Of a stretch of 64,000 nt of DNA, positions 24,095-37,300 are shown in pieces; positions within the stretch are counted from its first letter, which is position 1; each line of letters starts with the position of its first letter. Below the pieces are notes generated by a model. The model did no database searches. It was given only the letters and a program-made list of their open reading frames with translations, and was not told where the DNA came from. Source of the stretch: Haliclystus octoradiatus (lineage: Eukaryota > Cnidaria > Staurozoa > Stauromedusae > Haliclystidae); contig OU744449.1 of the NCBI GenBank assembly GCA_916610825.1, positions 7,832,243 through 7,896,242 of the forward strand, written 5' to 3'. The position numbers were made by a program, and so were the translations under genes.

Positions 24095-27000
24095 TTATAA
24101 GCATTCAACTTGATAACATGGTTTTGCGTTGAATTCATAGTTCGCTCCTTTGCAATATTTCTTAATGGCATTACTTCTTATAACTGGTTGCTTGCAAAGT
24201 CGTAATCTAACCGCTGTACCGTTTCCACAGTGAGATGAACAGATTGACCAATCCGTCCACGGACTCCAATAGTCATCTGAAAAATGCCAAGATTAAATAG
24301 GTTAAAATGGTCCTTATTGTTCATCTTAATAATGTGATTAGCATTTCCGCACCTACAATAGTATCGATGTCATCTTCACTGTCGTTCGCTGGCGTTATCA
24401 TCGAATCATGGATCCTTACATATCGCTATAAATTCGGAGGTGTTACAGGAGCCGGAGTCAAACTCTGGCAGGAGTTAGCCTCATTCCATCACGGCCCTCA
24501 TTTCCGCGCGGCGCTCCAGTGAGAATGAGGGCCGCGGAAATGAGGGCCGTGATGGAATGAGGCTAGGCAGGAGTATCCACATTTTATCAGGAGCCGGACT
24601 GAAGTGAATTTTCCGCCAGGGAGGAGCCGGAGTCTAGAATGCAGCCTGGTAATTTCTTGAAGCATTTTAAAGTTAAAAATTGTTTGGATATTTCTATACA
24701 TAGAAATGAGATTGGCTACGTGTTTCAGATTTTGAATATTTTGTACCTTCTTATGACTGCTTAATTTGGGGTTGATAAATGAATCCGTTTTCAGGCTTTA
24801 CAGGAGGCTGTCTGAATATTTTGGAGCCGGAGCCGGATTTCGAGTCTATTTTTCTTACTTTTTCGGAGTCGGACTCGGTGTTAAACGCTTCTATTAGGAC
24901 TTTTATAGGATTCGGATTATAAAGATTATGAAGAACTTGGTACACCTCTGTATAAATTATAAATTACTGTAACAATATTTTACATTTTATGTTATCACAT
25001 TTTACGTACCTGCTATTATGAGCTCTGTCTCTAGCTCTGAAAAGAAAATCAACATTTGGATATATTGAAATACAATCATATAGTACTCACGCTGGTATCA
25101 TCGTCACAGTCAACTTTGTCTTAGTGGAATATTGTAGTTTCAAACAATAATATAATTTGACTTTGAAGATGTTCGGACACCTTACCTATATAAATGGGAT
25201 CCGCGGTGGGAGGTAACTTCTATTGCGCTTCGACGGGGTAGTTCAAATGGAACTTTGGCAGAATGACCATAACAAATTAATTTCCACATAATGAAAAAGA
25301 AATTCCAAATATATTTTTGAAAAACAAAAATTTTCATATGTAAAATTTGTTTTGCAAAATGAGGAAATTGCAAAGGCGTCAAAGGATAACTCTAAAAATT
25401 TTAATGACTAAGCATACCCTAAAAATTTTTTCTGGATTTTGAAAAGGTACCTTTTATATGTTTGAACGTCCCCGTATACCAAAAGTATGGAAGTTACACC
25501 CCCCGGGAATGGGATATTGTGGTAAAGGCTCGTTGAATCATCAGGACAGTGCTCTGATCGGGTTTGGATCTAAGAAAATGCTACATATATAGAGATTTCC
25601 ATTTCCCCTGTGGGTGAACTCCTCAATTGTAGTTGCTTGAAGTTGATTACAAATATTGTTATGAGAACAGTTTTACGAAAATACCCTATATACATATATT
25701 AATGTTGCAATAAAACGATTTTTTGTCAAGATTGATAATGTATTTGGTTGCATAAATTCTGTGATCACAGCCAAATAAATTCAAACTGTTTAGCATAGCT
25801 TCAATTCTTCGTTATGATGTCAATAATGTTACCATTAATTAGATAGATATTGCAGAGAATTGAAATTGTAAAGAATCATATACATATATACTATGTACCG
25901 TTCACTTACGTTGAATCTGCTCCTGTTCATTAACTGCAATACCTGTAGTAATGCGAAGAATGAATGAAAATATACTTATGTTATAATGTACCAAAGGTAA
26001 ATGCCAATTGTTAACATCAAGTTGAAAGGTTTGAGTGAAATATACAAAGAACGCTGAACAAATAAGTGAGGGAACAGAATTAAATCCAGAGCTGTAGGCC
26101 TATAGACTGATACTGATGATTATTGATTAATAAGATGTGTTCTTCTAAATTTATGTTGAAATCACATGTTTTGACTTTACAATCAGGATGTCAGTCAGCC
26201 ACAACATACCATACTATATATTTAGATAAGAAGGATAGCCTTCTATGTTGCGCTCGAATTTATCGCAACAGAATTACTTGTAATGATACCTTGGCTTTGC
26301 AAGTTCGAAATATTTAGTAATAGAATTACGTTGATTACAAACCATAACATTCGGGATGTCATCTAGATTGGAGACAAAGAGAAAAAATGGTTTATTGTCA
26401 TAATACTGAATTGTTAGTGAATGTTAGGAGTCTATATATGATCAGCTCATATAGAAGGCGCCCGTACTTCAGATCTGATTATATCTGGTCGACGCCTGGG
26501 GTCTACTGTGGTGTGAATCCCCAGAAGTTCAACTTCGCCTTGATTTATCTAAAACATCAATGCAAATGAGTACCATCTTCTGGTGGCTGATGGAATGTTC
26601 CACAGGGAATTTCATTTTAAGCAGATGTGGCGCTTCGCTACGCATTGCCACTCGATACCTATATATGCCATGAAATATGTTGAATTGATTTGCAATGTCA
26701 CGCCTGCGATCACTGTAAAGAGCGTTTATAATCATTGCTCATAGGGAAAAGAGCCACTCTACTAGAATAGAAGAGTGACACGGGCGCCTTCAATGGAGTG
26801 ATATTGTAACGCTTGTAATTGATATAATTTATTCTATTGCATTCTACCAATCACATTTAGACTTATAAATACTTCTTTACGTATCACGTGACCTGTCAAT
26901 CATATATAAGCTAATGTTCCCATTCATTATTCTCCAATTGTACTACTTAAATTTCATTTTTCTAAAACTGATACCAATAAAGTTTCACAAATTTGAAAGC

Positions 27001-30000
27001 ATACCATAAAAAACAACACGTTCATGTATGGCTGGTATACAAGATACCATACCAACCCAGACCACATCAAAAGGGGTTCAAAGGGATTATAGTTCCTTTA
27101 AGAACAATTTTATATGAGACATTTGTTCCAATAATAACTACCTTAAATTGACTACCTTAATAACTACCTTACCTAAATACGACCTTGAACTATACAGCTT
27201 TAACTTTAACTGTTATTTCAATATTTGTTCTCTGTAAAGTCTGACTCTGTGGGGTGGGAAAATGAAGTCTGGCGAGGCAGGAAATCTCAATCATCTATAT
27301 CTTTGAAGACATAATATTTTGAAATGTACAAGTTCAATTTACAGCCAAATTTCCACAGAATTTAATTTAGTAATAAACTTTGCTTTCTTACATTTTCTTG
27401 AATTGTATTCTATCGTATATAGAATACACATAATAATAAGACATAATAAAAGAGTCAAAGAATAAACATTCTTTATACTGTGAAATACACAAACTTTATA
27501 CACATACAAATATAAACCGCGACAATTTACGTCCTTTTTTTATCAAAAATTTCATTCTATAGAGTTCTTCCGCAACTGCTCGCCTATATGTCAAGATATC
27601 ACTTCCGAAATATAGTACTAAATAGAGGATACAAAGTTACTTAATATACATTTCTACATAATATCATTAAGAAGCTATAGGCTGCTCTATACTCATTAAT
27701 CACTCTTGAGTTTTATAATAGATGAACCATTGTACATAATATATGTAAAATATCAACACAATTTATCGCTTACCTTTTCAAAAGTTCTCCTCGTCGAATA
27801 ATACGAAGGGATTGAATTCTATAATATATACTTGAGATTATATAGTAAATATCAGTCTATAATAATACTCGTGAGTTACTGGTGTATGTTTTCAAGGGGT
27901 TTTCACATTGATTTTGCATAGAGCTGTCAACGGTCAACATTTATGTCCCGCAAAAGGAAATAAATAGAACTTCAAACGCAAACATAACAGATCACATACA
28001 ATTGACAAAAGCTAACAGAAGTAATAAGCAAATATTTCATTTAAGTGATTTTTACTATTAACCAGGTAACCAGCACAGTGATATTTCTTCAATAATTCAA
28101 ATGATTAAATTTGAAATACATACTGTGTATATACAATAGTGGATCAAAGATCACGAGTTACCGTTTACTCGGAGTTTCACGTTAAAACGCTCTTCAGCCG
28201 CGGTCTTTTAACAAAAAACATGATAAATCGCCTCTGCGTGAATATACTACTGGGCAGGCTTTCTATAACATATCCTGCAATTGCAGTCTATATCAGCAGA
28301 GATATTCTTTATTATTGATTGGACTACATTAAGAGACGTTTACAACAGACAATATTTTCCTGCTCTAAGAAAATGTTTCTTAATTTGAGAAAAATTTGTA
28401 TTTTAACCAAATATAACCGAAGAAATTATATTCTCATTTTTTCTTAATTCGAAAAATAGGCTAGGCTGTCTTTCATGCAGTATTAAGAAAATAATGTTCT
28501 TGCCTACAACCTGGATCATTCAATGGAATAACCCGTGTACTGTACTGTATAGCTACTGTGTATTACACTGACATTACGAACGAGATCAGACAAATAAGAA
28601 ACTAAGTTGGTTATTTGGTTTGCCTTATAATTAAAACATAACACACAACATTAATCATTACTTCATATTCTATCAGTTGAGCATAATCATCCATATTTTG
28701 ACCTGCGCACGCACAAATAATCAAATTTGGTCAATTGTTGCCCATTCAAAATTATGCTGTAATTTAGTTATTCATCAGCTGACCCCAGAAACCACAATAA
28801 TCTTTCCCTTTTGACTTCGGTTAGTAAACTGGTTATTTCTTGTGGAGAAGTAATGGAATATCCCTTCTGCTGAGATTTTCTTGGCATCAAGGTCAAAATA
28901 TGGACTGGCGTCATTAAGGACTTCACCTACATATTTAGCTATAATGAAAAAAAAAGTGAAGAAAAGATTAGTAAACAATTCACCATCAGAAGACATGAGT
29001 TATTTTCTATGACATGGGTTTCCAATACTTCCGTCTGTGTGACCCTATTTATCAGACATGTCACTGCGAGGAGATCATTGGGAAGGAAAGCTATGGTTAA
29101 ATTTTTAAAAAGTGTGTATGCTCTCGAAAATCCATTTTGCAATGCTATTGTTTGAGTCCTGCTAGATTGATTTGGGATAGAAATCGAGAAGCAGCAGCAC
29201 TTTCAATCCACAATCTCCGATGAATTTCAAAGTTATGGGAGTTCAATTGACAATGGGTTTTACAGAGCTTCCCAATCCAAAATTGAATCCAGCGTTACAG
29301 TCTGGATTTCTATTCCTATATAACCAGAAGCAAGACCTGCTTCATACCCAGAAAGACGTACGAGCTAGCCCTAGCCTGTTTATCATCCCCGCTTTTAGAA
29401 AAAGCCTCGGGCTGATACGCAGGCTAGCTAAGCCCTCCCAGGCTAGAGACAACCATGGGTAAAAGGAACTACATGAAGTTTTCTCAATTCGTGGCAAACT
29501 TTCGATTACGAGCTATTGGACTTCTGATCTGCTCGATCACGAATTAAATGTAATTTACATCATGACATCTATCAATAATGTATAGAGAAATATTAAACTA
29601 TATTTTGATTGTTAATTTGTATACTTACTATCATCTAACAAAGCCAATTTGATTTTCTCTTCGTTCGATAAACCAAGGAATGGTGGGTTAGGTGTTCCGT
29701 CAGGCTTTTCCCCGTTCACTGGTACCCATGGATAACTATTTCCCCAATGGCCGTAAGGTGTACCAAGGACAGGAACGCCACTGTATGTATTTTCAGGGTA
29801 ATTGGCTTCATGCAAGACAAGAACATTTGATCGATCGCTGCCCTTTGTGCCTTCTCCAGCGTTGTTGTTTGGGTTCGTATCTGAACCATCCCACCTTAAG
29901 AAAAGAGTAAATAAAGATTCTTTTTATAGGTCTTAAACAAAATATATCTAATATAAAGTAACATATGCAGATTACAATCTTACTGAAAGTGGACGTATTC

Positions 30001-31285
30001 TCCGGCTTCTGCTACGAGTACGTTGGGAACAAAGTCATACTCAACACCTGGGTAGGTTTGGACAATGTTACCCCTTTTGCCTCTGACATTGACATTGTGA
30101 ATTTCGGCTGAATCTGGGATTTCTGCAGGGCGGGCACGAATTTCAAAACTGTGCGATCTATAAGTGAAACATATAAATAGTCACATATATGGAATGATAG
30201 TAATCACTTAAAGAATAGTACTTTTCAGAAAATTGCATTATTCGTTCTTACCTGTCTTGGAATGTACGACCAAATTGAGCAGTATTAATTGCAATCCCCA
30301 ATTCCAGCTTCATCTCACCTTCATCCCCGAAAATATCAACAACTGGATCATTTTTATAGACGTAGCCCCGTTTCTCAGCATCAGATTGTGATAAACCAAC
30401 CAGCGAGGCAATATCAACGCCTGTGACATCTTTACCATTTTTATCCGCATATGTTTCTGAACTAAAATCATTTGTGGATATGTTATACCTACAAAGTACC
30501 GAAAAACATATGGGTTAATGTTTTTATAACAATAATTTAAAATGAAGTCGGGTCAGGATTGGTGGATTTGACCACGTGGTATCCAGCTATGTCATGACAA
30601 CTCAGGATATTTCATGGCAACCAACAAAACGGTATGGGTTTTCGTTATGTCGGGGGTATATCCTTATGCCAGCACAGTCTATTTACCCGACAGTTTTAAC
30701 TCAACACTCATAGAGCATGTGTTCTGTGATTATAGATTCAGCACGAAAAAATACGATAAAAATCAACACTTTAGGAGTTGGTGTATTCAAGTGTAAATGT
30801 TACTCGAAATCCATATCGTAAACAAGGTGGCCTAGTTTACGATATAGATTTTTCGTTTGTTAGTGAACACGTGGGTATAAATTCCGGTAACCTACTTACA
30901 AGAGTGATGTAATCCCTTAATAGTACTGTATATATACGTTGCTAGATGTAGATATCACCGACATAGATACTGACCTCATACGGATAGCGCAATTCTTATG
31001 AGGTAGATTGGGGATTGTCCATTCATAGCTGTTTGGGTAAATACTGTCTGCTCCATTGCCATGGTGATTATCACGTGACCAAGGGCTTGGGATGCAATCA
31101 ACTTCTGGCAAACCATGGGCTTTTACTTCAGTCCACACTGCTGATTCTCCTTCACATCTGTAAGCCTATATTATTGCAATGATATGATATGATATATTTT
31201 GTCATTTTGACCGGCAAATAAAGGACACTTTATGCTATAGAAAGTGGCACTATAGCTACACTTCATTGGAAAATATTTTGTAATA

Positions 31286-31320
<35 letters not shown>

Positions 31321-34300
31321 GCAAGTCTGTCTGTCTGTCATTCTGTCTGTATTTATTTGACTATATGAAAAATATAGTACTGTATAAGTACAGGTGTAAA
31401 ATATAAAAATGTTTTTTATGCATAGAATCAGGGAAATCACGTAAGCAATTACTGCTTGTTTAGTTTAGAGACCAATATAATTTACATCAGATTGTGATTA
31501 ATAGTAAAGTATAGAGTAGCTTTAATTTGAAATAAAAGCAATAAAAATTAAGCATGCATAATTTGAAGGCTATGGATTGAAAATTCGAGAATTAAAGGAA
31601 TTCAGAAGAAAAAAGAAAAGATAAATACTAATTATTATAAAAAATGAGAACTATAAAAATAAATTAAAATTGAAGTCAGGTAGAACCAAGGGGGATGCAT
31701 ATGTTACAAAGTGCAACCTTACCTTACACTTTTCTTCTGTGATTGGAATTTTGTTACGTCTAACGCATGCCAAGTAATTTGGTGGTGGAACACAGTGCCA
31801 TTTGCTTACGGTGTTCTGGCTATTAGCTTGGTAGTTGTCACAATCGGTGTCAGATTTTCCAGTCATTACAACGATGTCCTTATTTTTGAAGAAAAATTAC
31901 GGAAGAAATGTTTAGCAAGAAAATAAAAACCCTGTTTAGAATTTACATTAGAAACATCAATATATGTAGGACTACACAGAAAATATTTGATTTATATAGG
32001 ATATAGATAATTTCTTTATTTTTTGAACGAAAAGTTCTTAGAAAATATGAACTTAAAATAAGAATATATATTTTAGACATGTGAAAAAAAAGCAAGTTCC
32101 TGTTTCAAAAGAAAATATGTTCTTGATTCAGCTCATAGATTTCCTGTGTAATCTCATCAAGCAATATTTAAAGTATATGAACCTCATGTGCATCTCGATG
32201 ACTTGCGAATCGAAATTGACATTTTTGGGTATCATTTTCCAATTTTTGGAACTTAATTTTGGGTAGCATTGACAGGATTTCTGAAACTTTTTAGGTACTT
32301 CAATCTTTTCCTGAGTGGCAACCCCGGTCCAAGCAGAGATGGTATTACCCCTTCAGGGGAGTATGATATATTGATATATAATTGATATGTTGATAGAAAA
32401 TGTTCATTTAATGTTGACAATGAATAAGAAGAAACATACCTTCCATTCAGTTGGCTGCCAATAAGGATAATAGTCACGTTCTTCTGGGCATTCGTATCCA
32501 CGTCTTTTTCCCTTTGGATTTTGTCTAGTATTTTTAGCAGTTCTTCCTACGTTCTATTAAAAATATCAACAGATAGATAATTTATAATTAAGTCTGTATA
32601 ATGCAGTATGATCCCGGGGCTAATTCCGACATGTTGTACCACTTTTTGGGTACATATTCAAGTTGAGAAAAATTCTTTTTGGGTAGGAAATTTCTGATTT
32701 TGAAACATTTTGGGTCTCCTTTTTTGACTTATTAGAGAACTTTGAAAATTTTAAGAACTTAGGCTAGATTTAGTTTGGAACTTTTTGGTTATCATTTTCC
32801 AATTTTTGTAACCTTTTGGGTAGCATTGACAGGATTTTTGAAACTTTCTAGGTATTTTACTCTTTTCCTGAGTGGCACCCCGGTCCAAGCAGCTCTGGTG
32901 TTACCCCTTCAGGGGAGTATGATTTATTGTGTGATAATATAACTTACCTGGTCGGCAGTGAAAAGTCCGTTGTTTCTTTCTCTATGGACGCAGTTAACAT
33001 ATTGTTCATAGGTTTCATGCATGCCATAACTATATAACAAAATTTTGATACAGTCAAACGGTGCACATGTTCCAACTTAAACAATCTATCCCGCAATCTA
33101 TATAATAGCCTTAACCTCCCTCTATATATCTGCCACCCGTCTACACTGACGTAGTCAGGACAAATCACGACGTAGCGAACAGGCCAGCTCCTCGTAAGAG
33201 GTCACAGAAGACCTAAATATATACGAAAACCCAAAAAATTTCTAGCGACATCCCTTGTCTAAGGCGATGACCTCTTCAGAGATACATGTGGAGAATAATT
33301 TTTAAACTCAAACCTGGATATAAAGACCACCTGTCAAAGTGGCTCGAAGAAACAGGATGAGGGAGAGAAGCACATCCCATACACACACATTCATGAAGGT
33401 GATGTATGTATGTATGTATGTATGTATGTATGTATGTATGTATGTATGTATGTATGTATGTATGTATGTATGTATGTATGTATGTATGTATGTATGTATG
33501 TATGTATGTATGTATGTATGTATGTATGTATGTATGTATGTATGTATGTATGTATGTATGTATGTATGTATGTATGTATGTATGTATGTATGTATGTATG
33601 TATGTATGTATGTATGTATGTATGTATGTATGTATGTATGTATGTATGTATGTATGTATGTATGTATGTATGTATGTATGTATGTATGTATGTATGTATG
33701 TATGTATGTATGTATGTATGTATGTATGTATGTATGTATGTATGTATGTATGTATGTATGTATGTATGTATGTATGTATGTATGTATGTATGTATGTATG
33801 TATGTATGTATGTATGTATGTATGTATGTATGTATGTATGTATGTATGTATGTATGTATGTATGTATGTATGTATGGATGTATGTATGTATGTATGTATT
33901 AACAGTGGCCACAAATTACAAACAAAATAACACATAGAGTATACAGTGTATGCATACATACTGTATTACAGCTACACGTTTGAATACGACGATGGTTAAC
34001 ATCAAAGTATAGCATACCTTTTATCAGTGTTGCAGTTTTCCTCTTCACAATCAATTTGAGATGTTGGAATAGTGCTATAATGGTGATAAAAATATTATAA
34101 TTTATTATCCAAAGAAATTATCATTTCCTTGAATCAATTCGCTATACAAGAAATAATGTTTTGAGATTCGACCAAATATATTACTTGATCTGAAGCCTTA
34201 ATTGCTGGTTTTGAACATTTGTACTTCGATTTCCAAGCCACCATAATTTTGATTTTTAAATGTGTGGTATTCAATAAAATTTTAAACAGGAATGAAACTC

Positions 34301-37300
34301 CCATGATGATTTCGAACTTTCGAATCAAAAAAGATTAGAATATTGGACAATTGATCTGGATATGCATGGAAAATATATTTGACTCACATCAAGACATTGA
34401 ATTGAGTAAATTTTACTAAAATAAAAATTGTCCCTGTTAAAAAAGGTTCTAATGAAAATGTCTAAACCCCTAAAATGTCTTACTTTGTTACAGTTCCGTC
34501 TCTCAATTGATCGCTACACATGTACTGAACAATAATCTCGCAATTGTTATTTTGGTTTCCACATGAATGTTGATTGGTCCATTGAATTTGTAGTTTAGAA
34601 CCAGTATAATAATAAATGTTATTGGCAATGTTATATCCACCACGGTTGTTGTTTTGAGAATCAAATAATCTGAAATGTTATAGAAAGAAAGAAATTGAAT
34701 TAATCAATAGTAATATCAAGGTACGTATGTTGTCTTTGCTGTTTCAATAATGCTCAATGCCATAAATGCAGAGCTGGTTAATAATTAATAAACGAAAATA
34801 ATCAGACATTCATATTTGCTGTCTGAATGAATGTCTGATATGAATATGAACGTCTGATTTTTTCGTTTATTAATTATTAATTAATCAATATATATATAGA
34901 GTAATACATTAAAATATTTTAAAATATTGGTTATCATGGACAAATTGAGCATCGCCTCGAACAGCTATACAAATGTCTGAAGAATATACTCATGACTAGA
35001 TTAATTTTGATTAAAATGTATGTAGAATATCCAGTAAGTTTTTCAGAGAAGGAAGATAGCTTGATATCTGAAGAGTCTACCCGATTTATGACTATGATCC
35101 GATAAACTCTGAATCGGAGTATGTAAGCAGGGATCTGGGGATGACCCAGATTCCCATAAAATGCATAATACAATTTTGTGCGTCAGGTATTGCCGAAAGC
35201 CATTTGGATACAATTGAATGTGTTCCTAAACTTGCCCCACAGCCAAGGGCTTGAGATGTGAATTTCCCGTCTTCTTATAGATATGAATTCTCCAGCCTAA
35301 CAATCATCATATTATGTCATAAAGTCAGTAATATGTTCGTTTAACTTGACATTTTATGAGAACAAACCTGTTGGCATTTCTCCTTCCCCTTGAGTTTTCA
35401 TTTGCACGATTGTTGGAACCCCTATATTAGAATGAAATAATGTCAAAGATTTCAGAATTAAAATTATGATCAGACAATCATTAATACTATATCAGCATAA
35501 ATCGATTATCTGAGAAAATGGCCCTGATTATCATTAACTATGAATCTTATGATGTGCGATTGTTCATTGTCATGAGACTTTACGTTGGTGGATGACACCC
35601 GAGGGGTTTAACTTCAAATGGTTGGTAACGGCATGGTAACGGGGACGTGCCAATTATTGAGGGTACTTTTTCATGGTCTTCTTGGTGTATTTAATTCAGA
35701 ATTTTCAAAATCTTCTAGGTATTTTTTTCAATGAGAAAAAAATGTTGATCTAAGCCCACGAAATTATAATCAATGTTCAAATATTCAGAGGGTTTACATT
35801 TTTGCCTAAATAAAATGTTTGAGTTATCAATTTTGATAAAACAAAATTGTGGAGGGCAAATTTCTGAATTCAAATTGGCACCTTCTTGTCCGTGAAATTT
35901 CTCGAGTTACCCCCTCGGGAGATGAAATACGTTCGTACATATATTCTAAATCAAAATCATATGTTGTTTATAATATATTTTTGTTAGTAATTATAAATAT
36001 ATACTGCATATAGACGATTTAGTAATATCTATAGATTAAAATATTATTAGACTGTGTAAAATGTAAATGCTAAATAAGTTTCACGTTTATACCTTTATAA
36101 GCGATCACCACCAGACAAATATGATAATTATGTGATAAATTATGAGTTTTGGATCTAGTTTTTAATATATTTTCTTTAATATAAATTTCAATGTACAATT
36201 GAGTAAAATTTAATCTCATTGCTTTATTTTGGATTCATTTTTGACATTTTTTTTAATAGACGACTGGACAATATTACAGGTAAATGTATTATCCAGAAAT
36301 TTTTATAACATGAATATAAATAACTTCAATTATATGATAATACTTTACTCGACCTCTTTGCGATTATTTGAATTGTAAATGATTTATTACATCAAACTGT
36401 TGATTATGAATTAGGCAAACTCCATTACCCTGTGTGGTCACGTCATACCTTCAATATAGGCTAACAAAGCCCTTTACATACAATTCTAGGTCAGTCCATC
36501 ATAGTTATTTTGATTTCAAACCTGTTATCTTCAAACGCAACAGACCACGAACGAAACACAGCACAGTGAGACATTTTTCAAATACAATGTTTCAAGTTAA
36601 TCCCATACTTTTACTATTTAAATTAATGTAAATTCCGTACAAAAGTAAACAACAGAGTATAGAAAGGGAACATAGATATTTAAGTCGCTCTATATGGTGT
36701 CTTACCACTTTCGCTTTCTAATGATATAATGCTTTATGCGAGGTCTGCGGGGAGCAAAAGCTACATTATCTGACTCGAGATATAGCATATAAAAATAGTA
36801 ATTTTCTTTTTTCATAGTATGTTAAATCTAAAATATTTTCATCCTCATGCAGTTGCAAACAAGTTAGCTTGCTGTTGTCGGCTCTTTGTCAATTTTGAAA
36901 CTCGGCTGTTTTACTGAGTTTCATATTCACAGGGAGTTTCTGTCTTCGTTCTCATAAATTGGTTTTCATAAAATCGAACTTACAGAAGGAGTCTTTTATG
37001 AGCCATGGGCAGTCTTTAATAGCGTTGATCAATTAGAGGCACATTTCGATTTTCATATATAAATTATAAGTCAAAAATAAGACATTGTCTCCACTCTCCA
37101 GTCTCCGCTACTCAGAGTTTCGTGCGAGGGAGCTCAAAGCTCGTACAATAAATTTAGATAAGTGTATTAAAAAAGCAGTATACTCAATTCATATACACAT
37201 TTTTAACTTGATAAACGCTTTCAATTAATAGAAAGTATTAAATCCAGAGTTATTAAAAACATTCTCATTAAAGATCATCAATACATAATTAAATATTAAT

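Noticed and set aside
25097-25127. Small exon before a GTGAGT donor on the minus strand
   Set aside because: The acceptor lacks a pyrimidine tract and inclusion would put a stop in the next exon.
27774-27818. Extra 45-nt exon of the DD3-3-like gene
   Set aside because: It has splice-site-like ends and two open frames, but neither phase fits between exons 13 and 14, which join perfectly without it.
28775-28996. Stop codon at 28775 as the only end of the DD3-3-like gene
   Set aside because: The downstream exons continue the frame in phase to a TSR, a stop and a poly(A) signal; kept only as a possible isoform end.
31158-31159. Acceptor for DD3-3 exon 8 at CAG|ATGTG
   Set aside because: It would break the frame; the acceptor TATAG|GCT eight bases upstream keeps phase 0 with exon 7.
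33276-33959. Long open frames coding MYVC or HTYI repeats, up to 227 residues, here and at 58721-59330
   Set aside because: They are forced by the 4-bp TATG period, which has no stop in any frame; the arrays lie inside introns.
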